A stretch of DNA of 64,000 nt from Mikania micrantha (Eukaryota > Streptophyta > Magnoliopsida > Asterales > Asteraceae), in assembly GCA_009363875.1 (NCBI GenBank), contig CM018694.1, positions 992,001-1,056,000 of the forward strand, in the 5' to 3' direction. The number at the start of each line of letters is the position of its first letter. The stretch's first letter is position 1. A program made the translations under genes and the position numbers. Shown one piece after another: positions 44,750 to 56,829 of the stretch. The notes under the pieces were generated by a model, which was not told the origin of the DNA, ran no database searches, and saw only the letters and a list, made by a program, of their open reading frames with translations.

Positions 44750-46495
44750 TGATGTCGACGGAGCTTAGCTATAAAACTAACTAAAAACCGACTCTAAACT
44801 AGACAATAAGTAATAAATCTAGACTCTCTAAAACCTAAGCTACCGACAGGCAAGTGTACCTATCGTATGTAGCAAGACAAAAGCAAGTCCGGATATCGAA
44901 CCCACAGACTTCTACAGACTGGACTAACTAGACTCTATGACTTATCTATACACAATTTGTACTTAAATAAAATTAATTAATAAAGGGGGGTTTTGCTAAC
45001 AATCTAAGAATGAACAATTCTAAAACTAAAACAGACGAGCAAACAAAGAAACAAATCAGAGAAGGAAAGAAGCACTACCTAGGTTTAAATCATATACATG
45101 CTTGACAAGGTTCTATCGGGAATGGAACTAATGTGATACCGGGATCTTAAAATACTAAACTCAAAGTAAACCTAGAGCACCCTCGACCATTCTCAAGGAT
45201 AATCAACTAAGGGTCCTAAAAGCCGTTAAACCACCGGATGAATGGATTTCCCTCACAGGTCATCCAACTGTTTATGAAGTATCCGCTAGATTATCTACCT
45301 CACAGCACGATAATCTCAAAACATCTAAGAAATAACTGTTAAACACTCTACCTCACGGCGCGAACGTCACAGTTCACTTAAATGCTAGGGATAACTTGGG
45401 TTTTCCTATTGGACTCGATAAACATGATTTGATAGACATACTAGAAAGATCTTCTCACAAAGGCTCGAACTAGAAATCCAACATCCAAGACTTATCGACA
45501 ACTTCTCACCTCACGGCTATTAAAGTTAGTTGCACATCTCAATCATCTAAATCATAATAAAACATTCCTATGAATCACTCGGCCTAAGCAACTCATCCAC
45601 TAATCAAGAACACACAGTAATTGATTCTAGCATGCACCTATTTCGCGACAGACAATCGCCAAGACACATGAGGAACATAACATCAATCATTCAACAATCA
45701 AAGACATACATACACATCCAATATTCAAAACCAAATCTTTAAATCATAAATCCATCACATCATATTGTTCCAAAACCGAATCAAACCAAAATCAAACATG
45801 CATAATCTTCTAACCTAGATAGTTCTAAAAGTTTAGCCACTAAACATCATATGAAAACAAACCATAATCTGTTTAATGTAAATGAAAAACATAGGAATCG
45901 AATAAAAACAAAGAAACCGAATAAACCGAATGATGAACACCCGATGTCTTCGATCCTAAGCCTTGATTCTTCAATCCTTAGCTTCCAAAACCTCCAAAAT
46001 CACCTCTTGGTCGCCTCTGCCGTCTCTCCTATTCGATGATAACCTAAAAATCCCGTCTCCAGCCGTTTTAATGAAAAGAAATCGATTTTCTGAATTTTTC
46101 CCCGCGTCGCGTACCGCGACACACACAGACACACCCGTCGCGTAGCGCGACGGGTTTCGCTACCCGACAAAATAGTCGGGTCAAACCCGCAATCATTAAA
46201 AAGGGTAAAATGGTAATTTCCACCTGTCGCGTAGCGCGACAGGGTTTCTTGAGGGCCTCGTGATACGCGAGGGACCTAAAATCCAGCTTTTGTCTTCTTT
46301 TGTTCTCGGGTCTGTTCTCGTCCAACCTGGAGCTCGTTTTCTTGATCTTTTGTGCTAAAATGACATGTTTATTACCTGCAAGCATGAAATTACCAAATTG
46401 TGAAGAACCAGCATAAATCGACTCTAAAAACTAGTAAACTAAACAGAAACTCAATAGAAACAAAAGGAAAAACAGATGTGTTTTGCAACACATCA
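44750..46495 (-). repeat. 5' LTR of element G (1,746 bp)
   Basis: Same length as the 3' LTR with a constant offset of 6,197 bp. The only difference found is T at 46261 against C at 40064, inside one of the TCGCG palindromes. The shared Athila-type box lies at 44846-44909. Confidence 0.95.
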
Positions 46496-46516
46496 GTTTT
46501 TCAATTGAACTACTTT

Positions 46517-46526
46517 TTCTCCCCTT
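46517..46526 (-). promoter_or_regulatory. Internal purine tract after pol (C)
   Basis: The minus strand reads AAGGGGAGAA about 110 bp beyond C's pol stop, the counterpart of the AGGGGGAGAA tracts in A, B and E. Element G inserted about 20 bp from it. Confidence 0.7.
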
Positions 46527-46637
46527 AAAAACCTAAAACTAAAAATATTTTTGAATTTTTGAATAAGTGAAGGAAAAATAACAGAATTACTAAAATGTAA
46601 AAATAAAACAAAAGAAACTAACTAACAAAAACAATGA

Positions 46638-48001
46638 TCATTTGTTTGATTCAGATGAAGGAATGACTTCATCTTTTTGAAAAACAACATAAGCTGATAA
46701 CAGATATAAAAATCTGGGTTTGTCAAAGGCTTTAGTGTAAATATCAGCTTTCTGGTTATCGGTGTGAATCTTAACAACATCGATTAATTTCTTTTCAAAA
46801 CAATCACGTATGAAGTGATATTTAATGTCGATGTGTTCTGTTTTAGAGTACTGGACAGGACAGCTATGGCAGCAGTGTTATCAACAAATATAGGAAAGTT
46901 AGAAAACTGTAACCCATAGTCCCTGAGTTATTGCTGAATCCAGATGATTTGAGAGCAACAACTAGCAGCTGCAATGTATTCTGCTTCACATGTTGAAGTA
47001 GACACCGACGTCTGCTTCTCGCACTGCCAGGTAACTAGGCGTTTCCCAAAGAACTGACACCCCGCAGATGTAGACTTGAAGTCTCTTTTGCATCCACCAT
47101 AATCTGAATCACTATAAGCAGTTACGTCAAAGTTATCATCATTAGGGTACCATAAGCCCAGATCTAGAGTACCCTTCAGATAACTCAAAATCCTCTTCAC
47201 AGCAATAAGATGAGAAACTCGTGGCTTTGACTGATAACGAGCACATAGACAAGTAGCAAACATGATGTCTGGATGAGAAGCTGTGAGATACATAAGAGAT
47301 CCGATCATTCCTCTGTACAAAGTGGCATCGATTAACTCCTCATTTTCATCTAGCGTAATCCCGTGATTAACAGCAAATAGGGTACTAGCAGGTTTTGCAT
47401 CCAACATACTGAATTGGCTCAGATTGTCAACAACATATTTGGTCTGATGAATAAAGATCCCTACCTCAGACTGATCCCCCTGCAATCCCAAGAAAAATTT
47501 CATCTCTCCCATGGAACTCATCTCGAACTTGTCTTTCATAACCTTCTCAAAATCCTTGCACAGAACATCATTTGTGGATCCAAAGACGATATCATCCACA
47601 TAAACTTGCACCAAGAGCAAATCCCCATCCATTTCTCAAAAGAACAAAGTGCAGTCAATGACACCTCTTCTGAAACCGTTGTTCAGAAGGTGAGTAGACA
47701 GTGTCTCATACCACGCTCGCGGAGCTTGGTGCAATCCATACAAGGCCTTATATGACTTGTAGACTTGGTCACGATGCAATGGATCTTCAAACCTGGGAGG
47801 TTGATTGACATGCCCAACTTCATTAATCACACCATGAAGAAATGCACTCTTAACATCCATCTGTTAAACCTTGAACCTTTGAAGGATGCATAAGCCAGAA
47901 AAATTCGGATTGCTTCAAGACAACCAACCAGTGCAAAAACTTCATTGTAGTCAATCCCTTCAATCTGTCTAAAACCTTGCACCACCAGATGTGCTTTGTT
48001 G
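46638..48001 (-). pseudogene. pol 3' part of element C (RT-RNase H)
   Basis: RT motifs MDVKSAFLHG, ALYGLHQAPRAWYETL and YVDDIVFG, then RNase H YSDSDYGGCKRD and STCEAEYIAAASCC, ending with VIPSSESNK and TGA at 46638-46640. It is clearly diverged from A/B/E. Disabling changes include stops after TLFF (near 47633) and IWIQQ (46928-46930) and a frame change near 47865. Element E interrupts it at the codons for HGIVICNK. Confidence 0.88.
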
Positions 48002-48006
48002 CATAT

Positions 48007-48518
48007 TGTTAATGCATGTTTGTAATTGTTTGCTATTCAAAATGTATTTATTTTGATTTTGTATAAAGGTTCGGCTAGGTTATGCATAAGGTTTGCCTGG
48101 CCCACGAACCTTAGCATATTGGCGAACCTATTGGGATTGATAGGTTCGGCGAACCTTTTGGTTGTTTTCATAGGTTTGTCTAGCGAACCTAATGGTTCGT
48201 CCAGCGGACCTTAGGGTTCGGCTGGCAAACCTTAGGTTCGGCTACCTATGAAAGGTTCGCTGGTCTAGTATCTATAAATAGTTGTTTTGTTTGTAGATCT
48301 AGTAGAATTCTGGACAGTCTGTTAGAAAAACTCTGTAAATTCTCTGTGTGAGAATTGTTATCTTGTAATCATTTGTTGATAATACAAGATTTGTTTAATG
48401 AATTGCTTGTGTTCTTCACTTTTATACATATTAACAATGGATTCCGCACATTGTTAATAGTTCGTAGAACTTCTTATTCGATCCTAATCATTTGGAGATT
48501 ACACTCACCAAACCAACA
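48007..48518 (+). repeat. 5' LTR of element E (512 bp)
   Basis: TGTTAATGCATG to CCAAACCAACA. Motif cluster at 48066-48260 including the palindrome AGGTTCG-G-CGAACCT (48142-48156). TATAAATA at 48273-48280 is a good TATA box. The GGATTCCGCAC box is near 48432. Confidence 0.95.
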
Positions 48519-48519
48519 G

Positions 48520-48531
48520 TGGTATCAGAGC
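48520..48531 (+). promoter_or_regulatory. Primer-binding site, iMet type (E)
   Basis: TGGTATCAGAGC, one base after the LTR end, complementary to initiator tRNA-Met. Confidence 0.97.
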
Positions 48532-49215
48532 GTTTGGTGAAGTTCTACACTACAAATTCAAGGATTTCAAGCAATTGAAGCATTGAAGATATGAAGATCA
48601 TCAATGGCTACTTTCTACTTTCTTCTTGATTGATTTTCTGGTGTTTGAGACATTTTTCTTCATTAATTGTTGTTGAATTACAACAATTGAAGTTTTGGAA
48701 GTGTTTCGGTAGAGATTTGGAAGGATTTCTTGAAGTTTTGGAAGTTTTCCCGCTCAAAAATTTCAAAATCTGTGCTACAGGTTCGTGGGACGAACCTGTG
48801 ACTTGCTGAAGACAAAGGTTCGCTGTTATTCTGGTTTTTCAGAGAGTTCGCTGAAGGTTCAGCATAGGTTCGGCTATAGTTTGACAAAGGTTCGGCAAAG
48901 ATTTTGTCAAGGTTCGGCAAGTTTGGGTGATATTTCGGCAGAGGTTTGCTACTTACTGTTCATAGTTCGGCTGAGGGTTCGGTTGAACTAAAGGTTCGTC
49001 AGTTTCAGAGTTCGTCTGTGCAAAGGTTCGTGAGTTTCATGGTTCGTTGCTCAAAGGTTCGTTGCTCAGAAAACAAATTTCAGTCCATAGGTTCGGCTGA
49101 GGTTCGTTTGAAGGTTCGGCTGATACAAAATTTTGTCTAGAGGTTCGGCTGAGTTTCATTTGAGGTTCGGCTAGGGTTATTTTGAAAAAGGTTCGCTGCT
49201 ATCATTTCTGAAATC
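48532..49215 (+). repeat. 5' leader of E with GGTTCG array
   Basis: 684 bp with no ORF. The first ~245 bp are motif-free. About twenty-five GGTTCG motifs then crowd 48778-49195, right up to the gag ATG. The leader of A has the same layout. Confidence 0.8.
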
Positions 49216-52200
49216 ATGTCTGACATGTACGCGGCGATGGCAAGTCAAAATTCCAAACTTCAGAGTATCTTAATCAGTGAAACTGAAGTGGGAAGTACAA
49301 ACAAGGTGCCAAAGTTACTAGATCTAGCTGATTATGACAACTGGAAAGGAAGATTTGAAACTCATCTTAATGGCACAGATACAAATTTATGGGAACGGAT
49401 CTTATCTCCTTATGAGAGACCAAGGGTAGTTAGAACTGATTTGTATCAACTCTTGGAAAGGCTAGATGTAGATGAGAGGAAAAAGTATGACTCGGAGAAG
49501 AAAGCTTACTGGTTATTGAGTCAAGCTATTCCAAATCAAATTTTGCATCAGTTTGATAAACACAAAACTGCTTATAGTCTGTGGAATGCACAGAAAACAA
49601 GAGTTGAAGGAAACACAAATCTGAAGAAAATGAAAGCTACCGATATCAGAAAAGAGTTTGAGAATTTCAATATTATTGGGAATGAAACTTTGGATGCCTT
49701 GATTACCAGATATAGACATCTGTTGACTGAAGTTAGGAAATATGGCATTGAGTACACAGAAGATGAGAAGATTGATTGTTTGGCTGATGCGTTACCAGAT
49801 AAGTGGAACTCTTTGGTGCTCATATTGAGAGAAAATCTACCTGGTTTGACATTGGTAAAATTTATTCAGAAATTGGAAGAACAAGAAATGAAGGACAAAC
49901 GTAAAGCAAGAAGAGTTAATGTTACACAAGATCCTTCTCTGTATGGTGGTTCTGTGGTTACTCCATCTGCTACATCTGCAAAGATACAGACTGCTTTTGT
50001 GTCTAAAACTTCAAAAAGTTCTCAGAGTTCATCTACATCAACAAGTTCTAGTTCACATTGTCCGATAAATGAGAAAAAGTCTAAGTCTACACCACCTCCA
50101 GTTCAGCTTAAGACAACAAATTTGGGAAAAGTGACAGTTGAAGCAGTTAAAGATCATATGTCTATTTTGTCATGTGTAGTGAGTGCTTATGATGAACAGG
50201 TAGCTGGAAGAATTGGAAATTCAAATCTGACTTTTGAAGATTATGCTCAGATTGATGAGGATGAGATGGAGTTGATAGATACGCAGTGGGCATTGGCGAG
50301 TGTTATTCGCAGAATTAACCGATATGAGAAGAAAACTGGGAAGAAATTTACTTTTGACCGGAACACAAAGTTTGGATTTAATCCAAAATCTACACAGTGT
50401 TATAACTGTGGGGAACATGGTCATTTCGCAAGAGAGTGCAAGAATCCCAAAAAGCAAGGAAATCTTAATCCTTTCAAGCCAAGAGAAGATAATCAGAAAA
50501 AGAAAGAGAAATCTGAAGAATCATCTTCAAAAGCACTTGTCAGTCAAGCAGATGGAGGATATGACTGGGGAAAACAGTATGATGATCTCAGGGTGCTTTC
50601 ATGGCTTCATTGGAAGAAGAAACTGGGAAAGGAAAGGAGAAAGTCGATGAGATGACTGAGGTACAAACTGATTTGTATGAGATGATAGATCGACTCAAAG
50701 TGATGAACTCTCAATTAACTTCTGATCTGAGAGTATGCACAGAAGCTAACAAAAAATTGATTGCAAAAGAAAAGTCTTTTGATAAGAAGATAATTGATCT
50801 TAGCAAAGAAAATGAAGATTTGAAGATAAAAGTTTTACAAAACAATCATGCTGTGTCTGTGCATCTTGACTCAGTTCAGAAGTTAAAAGTGGAATTATCG
50901 GCAGCTAAAGCTGAAGCTGAATTACAAAGGGCAAGCTGGAAAACTACCAAAATTCTGCTTATGTCATTGATTACTTTGCTGCAATGCAAAGATCTTCAAA
51001 TGATACTTCTGGTATTGGTTTTCATGTTGTGCCACATCCTCCTAGTTATGTATCAAGACCACAACTCGAACCTGATTTGGAAGTTAATTCAACTTCATTA
51101 AAGGAGATTGTGTCTGATCATATAACTAAGGATGATGAGAGTGTATCATCTCATGAGAGTGATTTTGTTGATCATGATGCTCCTATCATTGAGGACATTA
51201 CTGATTCAGAATATCCAGCAGAGATTCTGAAAATGATTGGTCGTCAAGTCAAAAGTGTAGAGAAAAAGATTCAAGTGGTTCAGAAACCAAAATCTAAAGT
51301 AAAATCAACTGAGAAAACAGTGGTTCAACAAAAGTCTGTTTCCAAACCAGATTTCAAAGTCAAAACGTCTTCTAGTCTTAAACAATTGTGTTTGTTAAGT
51401 CTTCTATTACACAGAATGGAGAGTCGAGTATTTCTTTACAAAAACAAAAGGGTGTTTTTGGTAAAATGGATAAGAAGATTGTCAAAAGTGTTGACAAGGG
51501 TAATCAGAATGGGGTTGGAAACAAGGGAACTTCAAAGAATTTTCAAAAGAATGTTAAAAACAAAGCCACTGATTTGAAGAAAATGATTATATCCCCATCT
51601 GTAGCATCCAAATCTTTGGATTCATCTAAGGGAAGTGATGAAAAGCCAAAGAAGATGTCATCAAGAAAATGCTACAAATGCGGGAAACTGAGTCATGTCA
51701 TTGCTGAATGTGATATGGACAATTATAACAGATTTCATACATCTACTCCAAGAGAAACACGAAAGTGTTTCACTTGTGGAGGAAAAGGGCATATTTCTGT
51801 TAATTGTCCAAATCATAAGGTCAAGAAGAAAACTTCGGTTAATGACAGTCGTGTAATACATACAAGTGGGAACACTAGGAGGATAAAGCCTAGTGAGGAA
51901 GAGACGAAAATTCTCAGGAAATTTGATCCTGAATGTGTCTGGGTTAAGGATGAAAAATTTCAGAAAAAACTAGTTTTTGATAATCAATTAAAAGGTAAAA
52001 GAGTTTTGAACAGGTCATCATCATCTGATGATGAATTTTATGATAATTTTCTTCATAAAGGATTTTCAAAACAAAATGTTAATTCAAAGTTTTGTTGGAA
52101 ATCCAGATACAGGTCAGGTGATAGTTTTGGTGTGAGAAATGATGAATACTTGGAAGATGGGTCTTCAAGTAGTTCATCAAGATTGAACGGCAGGAGGCTG

Positions 52201-52251
52201 TTCAGGGAGACTCAACGCCGGAATGGCGGGAGTCATCCCTTTTGGTACTGA
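49216..52251 (+). pseudogene. gag of element E (~1,010 codons, three CCHC knuckles)
   Basis: From MSDMYAAMASQN. UBN2-type gag domain in the first ~240 residues, CCHC knuckle 1 at residues 395-408 (CYNCGEHGHFAREC), then a Lys/Glu coiled-coil stretch, knuckles 2 (CYKCGKLSHVIAEC, from 51670) and 3 (CFTCGGKGHISVNC), and a Ser-rich tail ending NGGSHPFWY and TGA. Compared with A, three one-base losses (near 50590, 50930 and 51385) break it into four overlapping frames. The shared ending with A shows that 52251 is the natural gag stop. Nucleocapsid-type RNA binding is the expected role of the knuckles. Confidence 0.88.
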
Positions 52252-52300
52252 TCATATTTTGTTTTAATTTATGGTGCAGGATGCATTCATGGGCCATATC
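52252..52300 (+). promoter_or_regulatory. gag-pol gap with acceptor-like site
   Basis: The gag stop and the pol frame (+1) do not overlap: an in-frame TAA (52265-52267) lies just before the first pol ATG. The sequence TTTTGTTTTAATTTATG then GTGCAG|G has the look of a plant 3' splice site. A has the same geometry but a weaker end (GTGCAAG). The function is inference. Confidence 0.4.
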
Positions 52301-55300
52301 AACAGTCGCTGGATTGTTGATAGTGGATGCTCCAGGCACATGACAGGAGAGATTAGTTTGTTGAGAGATTTTAGAGAAATGCAAGGATGTTATGTTAACT
52401 TTGCAGGTGACAAGGGTGGTCAAATTACCGGGTGTGGTAGTTTGACTAATGTTAAAGTTTCCTTTGACAATGTGAATTACTGCAAGGAGTTAACTAATAA
52501 TTTGTTGAGTGTTTCTCAGATAAGCGATAAAGGTTATAAAGTTTTGTTTGATGAGAAGAAGTGCTATGTGCTCAAGCAAGGAATTCAAATTCCTGAAGAC
52601 TGGATTTTAATGACTGCTGACAGGTGTAAAGATCTGTATGTTTTAGACATGGCAAAGGCGGAGACAGTTAACAAAGTTGAGACTTGTTTGGTGTCAAAGG
52701 CCACAGAGCAGGATACTCGGTCATGGCACAGGAGAATGGGTCACATACGCATCAGAAAGATGAATCATCTTGTACACAATCACTTGGTTGATGGTGTACC
52801 GGTTAAACATTTCAAATTACCTGATGTGTGTGTTTCGTGTAAGAAAGGCAAACAGAAAAGGAGGTCACATAAGACTAAAACTGTTTTTGCTATTGATAAA
52901 CCTCTAGAACTTCTTCACATGGATCTGTTTGGACCAATTAATGTGAAGAGTATTGGGGGTGAATCATATTGTTTTGTAGTGACCGATGATTTTTCTAGAT
53001 TTTCATGGGTTATGTTCTTAAAATTTAAATCTGAAACTTATGAAAATTTTGTTCTGCTTGTGAACAGGTTGGAGACTTTGTACAAATTGAGAGTACGGTG
53101 GGTTCGATCAGACAATGGGACAGAATTTAAGAATCAGAATATGGAAGCATTTTGTGATTCGAAGGGAATCCAGCAGCAATACAGTGCACCGTATGAACCG
53201 CAAATGAACGGTGTTGCTGAGAGAAAGAATCATACTTTGATTGAGTCTGCTTAGACAATGCTTGCTGATTCAAAGCTGCCCATTACATTCTGGAGTGAAG
53301 CTGTAGCGACCGCTTGTTTTACTCTCAACAGAGTGCTGATTGTTAAACGACATAATAAAACATGTTATGAGCTTCTTCAAAATCGAAAACCGAATTTGGA
53401 ACACTTGGAACCTTTCGGGGCTCCATGTACCATGCTAAAGAAAGATGCTAAATTTAACTCTAAAGTTGAAGAAGGTTTCTTTCTTGGCTATAGCCTACCA
53501 AACAAACGTGTGTTTAACAAACGCACGGGTGTTGTGGAACTCTGGTATAATGTGGATGTCCAACGACATACACCTATGCCTGAGGGCAAAGGTCCAAATT
53601 GGCTCTTCGATTATGATAAGCTTTTTGAGTCGTTCAATTTGTCTCCTAACTGGACTGATGATGTGATATCTTTGCAAATGTTATATGATCTTCAAAATGC
53701 TGATGAACAAGGAGTTTCTCAATCATCTGAAGAAGTTGGTCCAACTGAGGAAGGCACTTCTGAAGCTATTAATGTTGATTGGTCATCGGAGGATTATCAG
53801 GAAGTGTTTGAAGATGCACTTTCTCAAGATCAAGATGAAGATCAGAATATCACAAATCTTGATCACGAGGTTGGAATTCCGCGGGTGCCGGTGACGAGAG
53901 TTCATGTGAATCACCCTGTGGAGCAGATCATTGGTAATCCGTCTGATGGAGTGAGAACGAGAAGACAAGTTGTATCTGAGGATAGCTTGTATGTTGTGCT
54001 GGAACGTAATCATGGGACTCAAGAGTTATGGATGCATTCTGCATTCGTTTCTCAGATTGAGCCTAAGTCTGTAACTGAAGCCCTGCGTGAGCCTGCCTGG
54101 GTGGAGGCCATGCAAGAGGAACTTAATCAGTTTCAGAAACTTGGAGTATGGCATTTGGTAGATTTGCCAAAAGGTGAGAAGAAGATTGGCACCAGGTGGG
54201 TGTTGAAGTGTAAGCGAGACGATAGAGGTGTGATAGTTCGAAACAAGGCACGCTTGGTTGTTCAAGGGTTCAAACAAATAGAGGGAATTGATTATGATGA
54301 GGTTTTTGCACCAGTGGCGCGGCTTGAAGGGATAAGATTGTTTTTATCTTTTGCTGCTCACAGAAAGTTTAAAGTCTTTCAACTGGATGTTAAGTCTGCA
54401 TTCCTTTATGGTTCATTGAAAGAGACAGTGTATGTTTGTCAGCCACCGGGCTTTGAGGATCCTATCCACCGGGATCAGGTTTATATCCTCGACGAAGCAC
54501 TGTACGGTCTTCATCAAGCTCCTCGAGCTTGGTATGAGACCCTCTCGACTCATCTTATTGAACACGGGTTCAATAGAGGTCAGATAGACAAAACTCTGTT
54601 TTATCGGGAAAAGGACAAGGTTATTCTCCTTGTTCAGATCTATGTGGATGACATCATCTTCGGATCTACCGATGAGCAGATGTGTTTAGAATTTAAGCAG
54701 GTTATGATTGAGAAGTTTGAGATGAGTGCTATGTCTGACATTAAGTTCTTTTTGGGTTTACAAATAGATCAGTCTGATGATAGTATTTTCATCCATCAGA
54801 CTAAATATATTCAAGATGTGCTAAAACGGTTTAGCATGCTTGATTGTAAATCTATTTCCACACCCATTCAGCCCATTCAGCCCAATCACGGGATTGAGCC
54901 GGATATTAAGGGGGAGCTAATCGATGCTACATTATATCGTGGAATGATTGGGAACTTGATGTATTTGACAGCATCTAGACCAGATATTGTATTCGCTACA
55001 CGTATCTGTGCTCGCTATCAATCAAAACCAAAGGTTTCTCATCTGATTGCAGTCAAGAGGATTTTACGTTATCTGAAGGGTACTCCAGATACTGGTCTGT
55101 GGTATCCTAAGGATGATAACTACTTCTTTCATGCTTACAGTGATTCTGACTATGGAGGATGCAAGACTGACTCCAAATCTACTACTGGAGGTGCTCAGTT
55201 TCTCGGGGAGAGGTTAGTCTCGTGGCAGTGTAAGAAACAAACATTTGTTGCTACATCTACATGTGAAGCTGAATATGTAGCAGCTGCCAGTTGTTGTTCC

Positions 55301-55621
55301 CAAGTCTTGTGGATACAACAACAGATGAGAGACTATGGACTTAATTTCCTAACTACCCCGATTCTTGTAGACAATGAGGCTGCGATTGCGATTACCAAAA
55401 ATCCAGTGTATCATTCACATTCAAAGCATATTGACATTCGGTTTCATTTCATACGAGACTGTTATGAAAAGAAAGTGATTGATGTAGTGAAGATACACAC
55501 AAACGAGCAAAGGGCAGACCTTCTCACCAAGGCCTTTGATAAACAACGTTTTGAGTACTTACTCAAATTAAATGGGATCAGGGTCATGGGTGAGGTAATC
55601 AAGAATCAAATTCCTTCGTAA
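52271..55621 (+). pseudogene. pol of element E (protease-integrase-RT-RNase H)
   Basis: One frame of 1,116 codons with a single in-frame TAG at 53255-53257. Protease DSG at residues 17-19. GAG-pre-integrase zinc finger H153, H158, C187, C190. Integrase catalytic residues D218 (MDLFGP), D281 (SDNGTEF) and E317 (VAERKN). After the TAG: integrase C-terminus (FFLGYS), an acidic linker, RT with ALYGLHQAPRAWYETL and YVDDIIFG (about 54641-54652), and RNase H YSDSDYGGCKTD and STCEAEYVAAA, ending IKNQIPS. A six-base in-frame repeat (CAGCCCATT twice near 54870) adds IQP. It is nearly intact: only the TAG, where A has an Arg codon, stops it. Confidence 0.92.
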
Positions 55622-55677
55622 TCAAATTTATTGACTTAACATCAGTTTTTTTTTTCATTTTTTGTGTTTTAGTTTTT

Positions 55678-55687
55678 AGGGGGAGAA
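55678..55687 (+). promoter_or_regulatory. Internal purine tract after pol (E)
   Basis: AGGGGGAGAA, 57 bp after the pol stop, the same as in B. Confidence 0.75.
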
Positions 55688-56829
55688 TAGTTGTAGAAAA
55701 TACAAAAATATTAAAAAATCAAAAACACAAAAACAGTAAAAAATTAAAATCTGAGAAATTGATTCGATTAAGTGAGAAATGATAGTACATTATTTGCATT
55801 TGGAAATATATCTGTTTGTGTTATTAAAATTTATAAAATAATTACAAGTACTATGAATGATGTGTTGATAGGTTTATAACTTAGTCAGGATAAGTTTAAA
55901 CAAACTTTTGATTATATTTTATAAGAAACAGATGCTTAGAATGCAGTACTTAGTTTTGTCCTGAAAGAGTGGTAATTTTTCTGACAAAATGTTCTTGAAC
56001 AAAAAGTCAAAGTACTAGTTTGATCATGTGTTTAATTTTTAAAAGAAATTCTGATTTTGTTTTTTCTTTTATTTTAGTTTAAAGCTGGAACATTCTTTGT
56101 GTATACTTACGTATCGACCTGATTGTTATAGCTTTAAACAATTCAAATTTGTTTTCTTCGTTCTGATTAAGATTTGGACAATCTCTGCGTATATGAAAAT
56201 ATCGAACTGATTGTTAAAAGCTTAATGTTAAATTATTGTTTCGTTCATTTTCTGGATCATTTGAGCATACGTAAGTATCAACCTTGATTCCAAGATTTTG
56301 AACTATTTCAAATTGATTTCTATTTTGTTATTTTCAAAAAGAAATTCTGCTTTATTTTTGCATGATCAGATTAGTTAAAATTGAAATTATAAGGTTGAGA
56401 ACATTGATTAGTTATTCACAAATTGGGGATGGGTTCAAGTAAATGGAATATTATAAAGTGTTTTCATAATTTTGTTTTAAACTGTTTTCTTGACTAAGTG
56501 ATAAATTTAAAAGGATAAGTATACTGACAATCATCTTAGACTTGTAATTTGCAGATAATATTTGAAATAATACAAACAGATGTGTTGAAAATTGTAAAAT
56601 AATATGATCTCATGTCAAGATCTTTCTCAAACAAAAAGATTTTATTTTTTTAGGATAGTTATTTTTTGTTAAATTTTGTAGTTTATTTGTTCTAAAAATT
56701 TGAAAAATTCCAAAAAGATTTTAATTTTTCATTTGATGTTAAATCAATAATTTTTGATTATTTGTTTGACTTTGGAATGATTAAACATGAATTTGTTTTG
56801 AAATTTAAAGAAAAATTCAAATTTTTTTA

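Larger units (their letters stand above)
38553..46495 (-). mobile_element. Athila-like gag-protease-only element G, TSD GTTTT
   Basis: Complete minus-strand element of 7,943 bp. Two 1,746-bp LTRs (TGATG...CATCA), tRNA-Asp primer site at 44726-44743, gag and protease, and nothing encoding RT, RNase H or integrase. TSD GTTTT at 38548-38552 and 46496-46500. The flanks rejoin into element C's post-pol sequence. I found one LTR difference (C at 40064, T at 46261, a CpG site). It is therefore a very recent non-autonomous insertion that must have been mobilised by enzymes from another element. Confidence 0.93.
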
